Origin: Fusicatenibacter saccharivorans
GTDB taxonomy: Bacteria > Bacillota > Clostridia > Lachnospirales > Lachnospiraceae
Reading direction: 5' to 3'
Length of the DNA stretch: 64,000 nucleotides
Assembly (NCBI RefSeq): GCF_027667425.1
Contig: NZ_JAQEGR010000003.1
Location: forward strand, 62,001 to 126,000
Made by a program: the position numbers and the translations under genes. The notes below the pieces were generated by a model that was given only the letters and a program-made list of their open reading frames with translations, was not told the DNA's origin and did no database searches. This document shows positions 63,068 to 64,000 of the stretch, piece by piece; position 1 is the stretch's first letter, and each line of letters opens with the position of its first letter.

Positions 63068-63904
63068 ATGGCAGGTAATCAATTTGCAGTGTATCAGCTT
63101 AGAGAAATTCCGGAAAACAGAAAAAAGCGTTTTCGTTCTTATGCAGAATTACAAAAAGAACATATTCAGATACGCTATACAGATTATAAGCAAGTATATA
63201 GAAGTTGGATGCGGTATGATGAAACACCGGATAATATCCGAAACCGTTTGGCAAAGCAGTTACCGAAAAATTTTTCCGGACATGCTCTAAGTATCGGGGA
63301 CGTACTGATTTTAGATAAAAATGGGGAAGCGGCAGCCTATTATTTGGAAAAAGAGGGATTTACTGTTTTAGCAGGTTTTATTCGGAATGGTTCGTCCAGT
63401 ACATTGATTTCTCTTGCCACTACCAATTTTCATATTGAAGGGAAAGAAGGAAGCTGGCTTGCCTTCGATAATCTGGTGGTGGAAGGAAAAGAATTTTTCC
63501 TGATGGAGCATACGACATACGGAAAAAATGCCGCTTGGGTGGTGGTAGATGGAAGTGGAAAGTTAATAGTGGATCAGGTTACGACGGGATTTGACGAAAC
63601 AGTCAAAGAACAGATTGTTTCCTATCTGCACCCACAAGAAATACGGGAAAAAAGTGGAAAACCTGTTTTGGAAAACTGGCAGAAAGCCTATGAAAATGGA
63701 GAATATTTAAGAAGTGCAGAGATCACAGAAGAACAAAATTATAATATGATTGATGGAAGAATGAATAATCTGCCAGTAAAGCCCCGTAAGATAGGAACAC
63801 GAATTTCTGTGTTAGACCGTTTGCATTTAAAACAGGCGGCTTTAAATATGAAGAATTTGCCACAGCCGGTTATGGAGAATGAGATGGAGAGGAAAAGGAA
63901 ATAA
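63068..63904 (+). CDS. YodL/LPD28 domain ICE protein
   Basis: A 278-residue protein. The start (NQFAVYQLREIPENRKKRFRS, then YAELQKEHIQI) is the YodL domain. The middle (LSIGDVLILDKNGEAAAYYL) is the DUF4316-type segment, and VEGKEFFLMEHTTYGKNAAW is an LPD28-like module also present in the preceding protein. The C-terminus has the RISVLDRLHLKQAAL box. Function is unknown; such proteins accompany ArdC and methylase-helicase genes in the leading region. AGGAG precedes the ATG. Confidence 0.8.
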   Translation: MAGNQFAVYQLREIPENRKKRFRSYAELQKEHIQIRYTDYKQVYRSWMRYDETPDNIRNRLAKQLPKNFSGHALSIGDVLILDKNGEAAAYYLEKEGFTVLAGFIRNGSSSTLISLATTNFHIEGKEGSWLAFDNLVVEGKEFFLMEHTTYGKNAAWVVVDGSGKLIVDQVTTGFDETVKEQIVSYLHPQEIREKSGKPVLENWQKAYENGEYLRSAEITEEQNYNMIDGRMNNLPVKPRKIGTRISVLDRLHLKQAALNMKNLPQPVMENEMERKRK

Positions 63905-63910
63905 AAAGAA

Positions 63911-63944
63911 AGGGAAATCGGAATTTGTGTATTCGGATTTCCCT
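63911..63944. terminator. Bidirectional terminator
   Basis: AGGGAAATC (63911-63919) and GAAT pair with ATTC and GATTTCCCT (ending 63944), one G-G mismatch. It separates the YodL gene from a convergent minus-strand gene. Confidence 0.8.
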
Positions 63945-63952
63945 CGTTCCCT

Positions 63953-64000
63953 TTATAGTTCTTTTAACATAGCGAAATATTTTGGGCGTTCTGCTTCTGG
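63953..64000 (-). CDS. C-terminal end of a minus-strand gene (partial)
   Basis: The minus strand encodes PEAERPKYFAMLKEL and a stop at 63953-63955. The rest of the gene lies outside the window. Family not recognised from 15 residues. It is the first gene on the minus strand since the ICE began, so the transcription direction changes here. Confidence 0.5.
   Translation of the reverse strand, partial: PEAERPKYFAMLKEL

Larger units (their letters stand above)
25146..64000 (+). mobile_element. Integrative and conjugative element, Tn1549/CTn-like, right end outside the window
   Basis: Starting at the lysS stop codon the gene content changes to a lower-GC, same-strand array. It comprises replication/partition genes, regulators, cargo, VirD4, Maff2 pilin, VirB6-like, PrgI, VirB4, a cell-wall hydrolase, topoisomerase III, a methylase-helicase and ArdC/YodL proteins. 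This set and order match conjugative elements of gut Firmicutes. The left boundary is in or next to lysS (insertion at a 3' end is typical of tyrosine-recombinase elements). Relaxase, excisionase and integrase are not seen, so the element continues past 64,000. No direct-repeat pair could be checked because the right end is absent. Confidence 0.88.

Overview
The window looks like a chromosomal segment of a Gram-positive gut Clostridium of the family Lachnospiraceae (Blautia/Roseburia/Dorea-like; genus inferred only). The reasons are strong AGGAGG-type ribosome sites, the gene families (DUF6145, SPFH/NfeD, LysS with a C-terminal tRNA-binding domain, Stealth and DUF4832 proteins) and a Tn1549/CTn-like conjugative element. 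There are no rRNA, tRNA or CRISPR genes.

Bases 1-15,250 are a cell-surface region. They hold the end of a PelG-like exporter, a DUF2304 protein, two glycosyltransferases, two convergent DUF4832/DUF4874 paralogues, a Wzx-type flippase, a Stealth phosphotransferase, a decayed membrane-protein gene and another glycosyltransferase. Inside this region (7.9-12.2 kb) lies a compact unit that looks like an uncharacterised export or modification system: a SipW-like S26 peptidase, a PqqD-HPr-kinase-like fusion, an ABC exporter and, convergently, a strongly promoted 125-aa protein with a leader-like N-terminus ending in VYAASG. Bases 15,645-25,145 are housekeeping: NfeD+SPFH, ornithine carbamoyltransferase, birA-DUF6145-dusB, a MATE transporter, and greA-lysS.

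From the 3' end of lysS to the right edge lies most of an integrative and conjugative element (ICE). Its left end carries a plasmid-like replication/partition module (parA, parB, and a repA with an internal iteron array), regulators (an XRE protein and two sigma-region-4 proteins), one AT-rich membrane-protein cargo gene and a 1973-aa multi-domain surface adhesin. The transfer genes follow: PcfB-like, VirD4, Maff2 pilin, VirB6-like, MT-A70 methyltransferase, PrgI, VirB4, and a 3D/NlpC-P60 cell-wall hydrolase. Then come topoisomerase III, a giant methylase-helicase, and ArdC/YodL-type leading-region proteins. Relaxase and integrase are not in the window and presumably lie to the right.

The most striking observation is the virB4 gene (43,565-46,957). 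It is interrupted twice: by a 136-residue mini-intein placed exactly inside the Walker A motif (GTPG^SGKS), and by a 354-nt ORF-less group I intron that splits the reading frame just before the conserved TGITQN motif. A functional conjugation ATPase would need both RNA splicing and protein splicing. A second unusual arrangement is a complete TnpV-family gene with its own Shine-Dalgarno site, nested in another frame inside the linker of the 2592-aa methylase-helicase. Two copies of a palindromic motif, one before the XRE regulator and one before the Maff2/transfer operon, suggest a shared operator.
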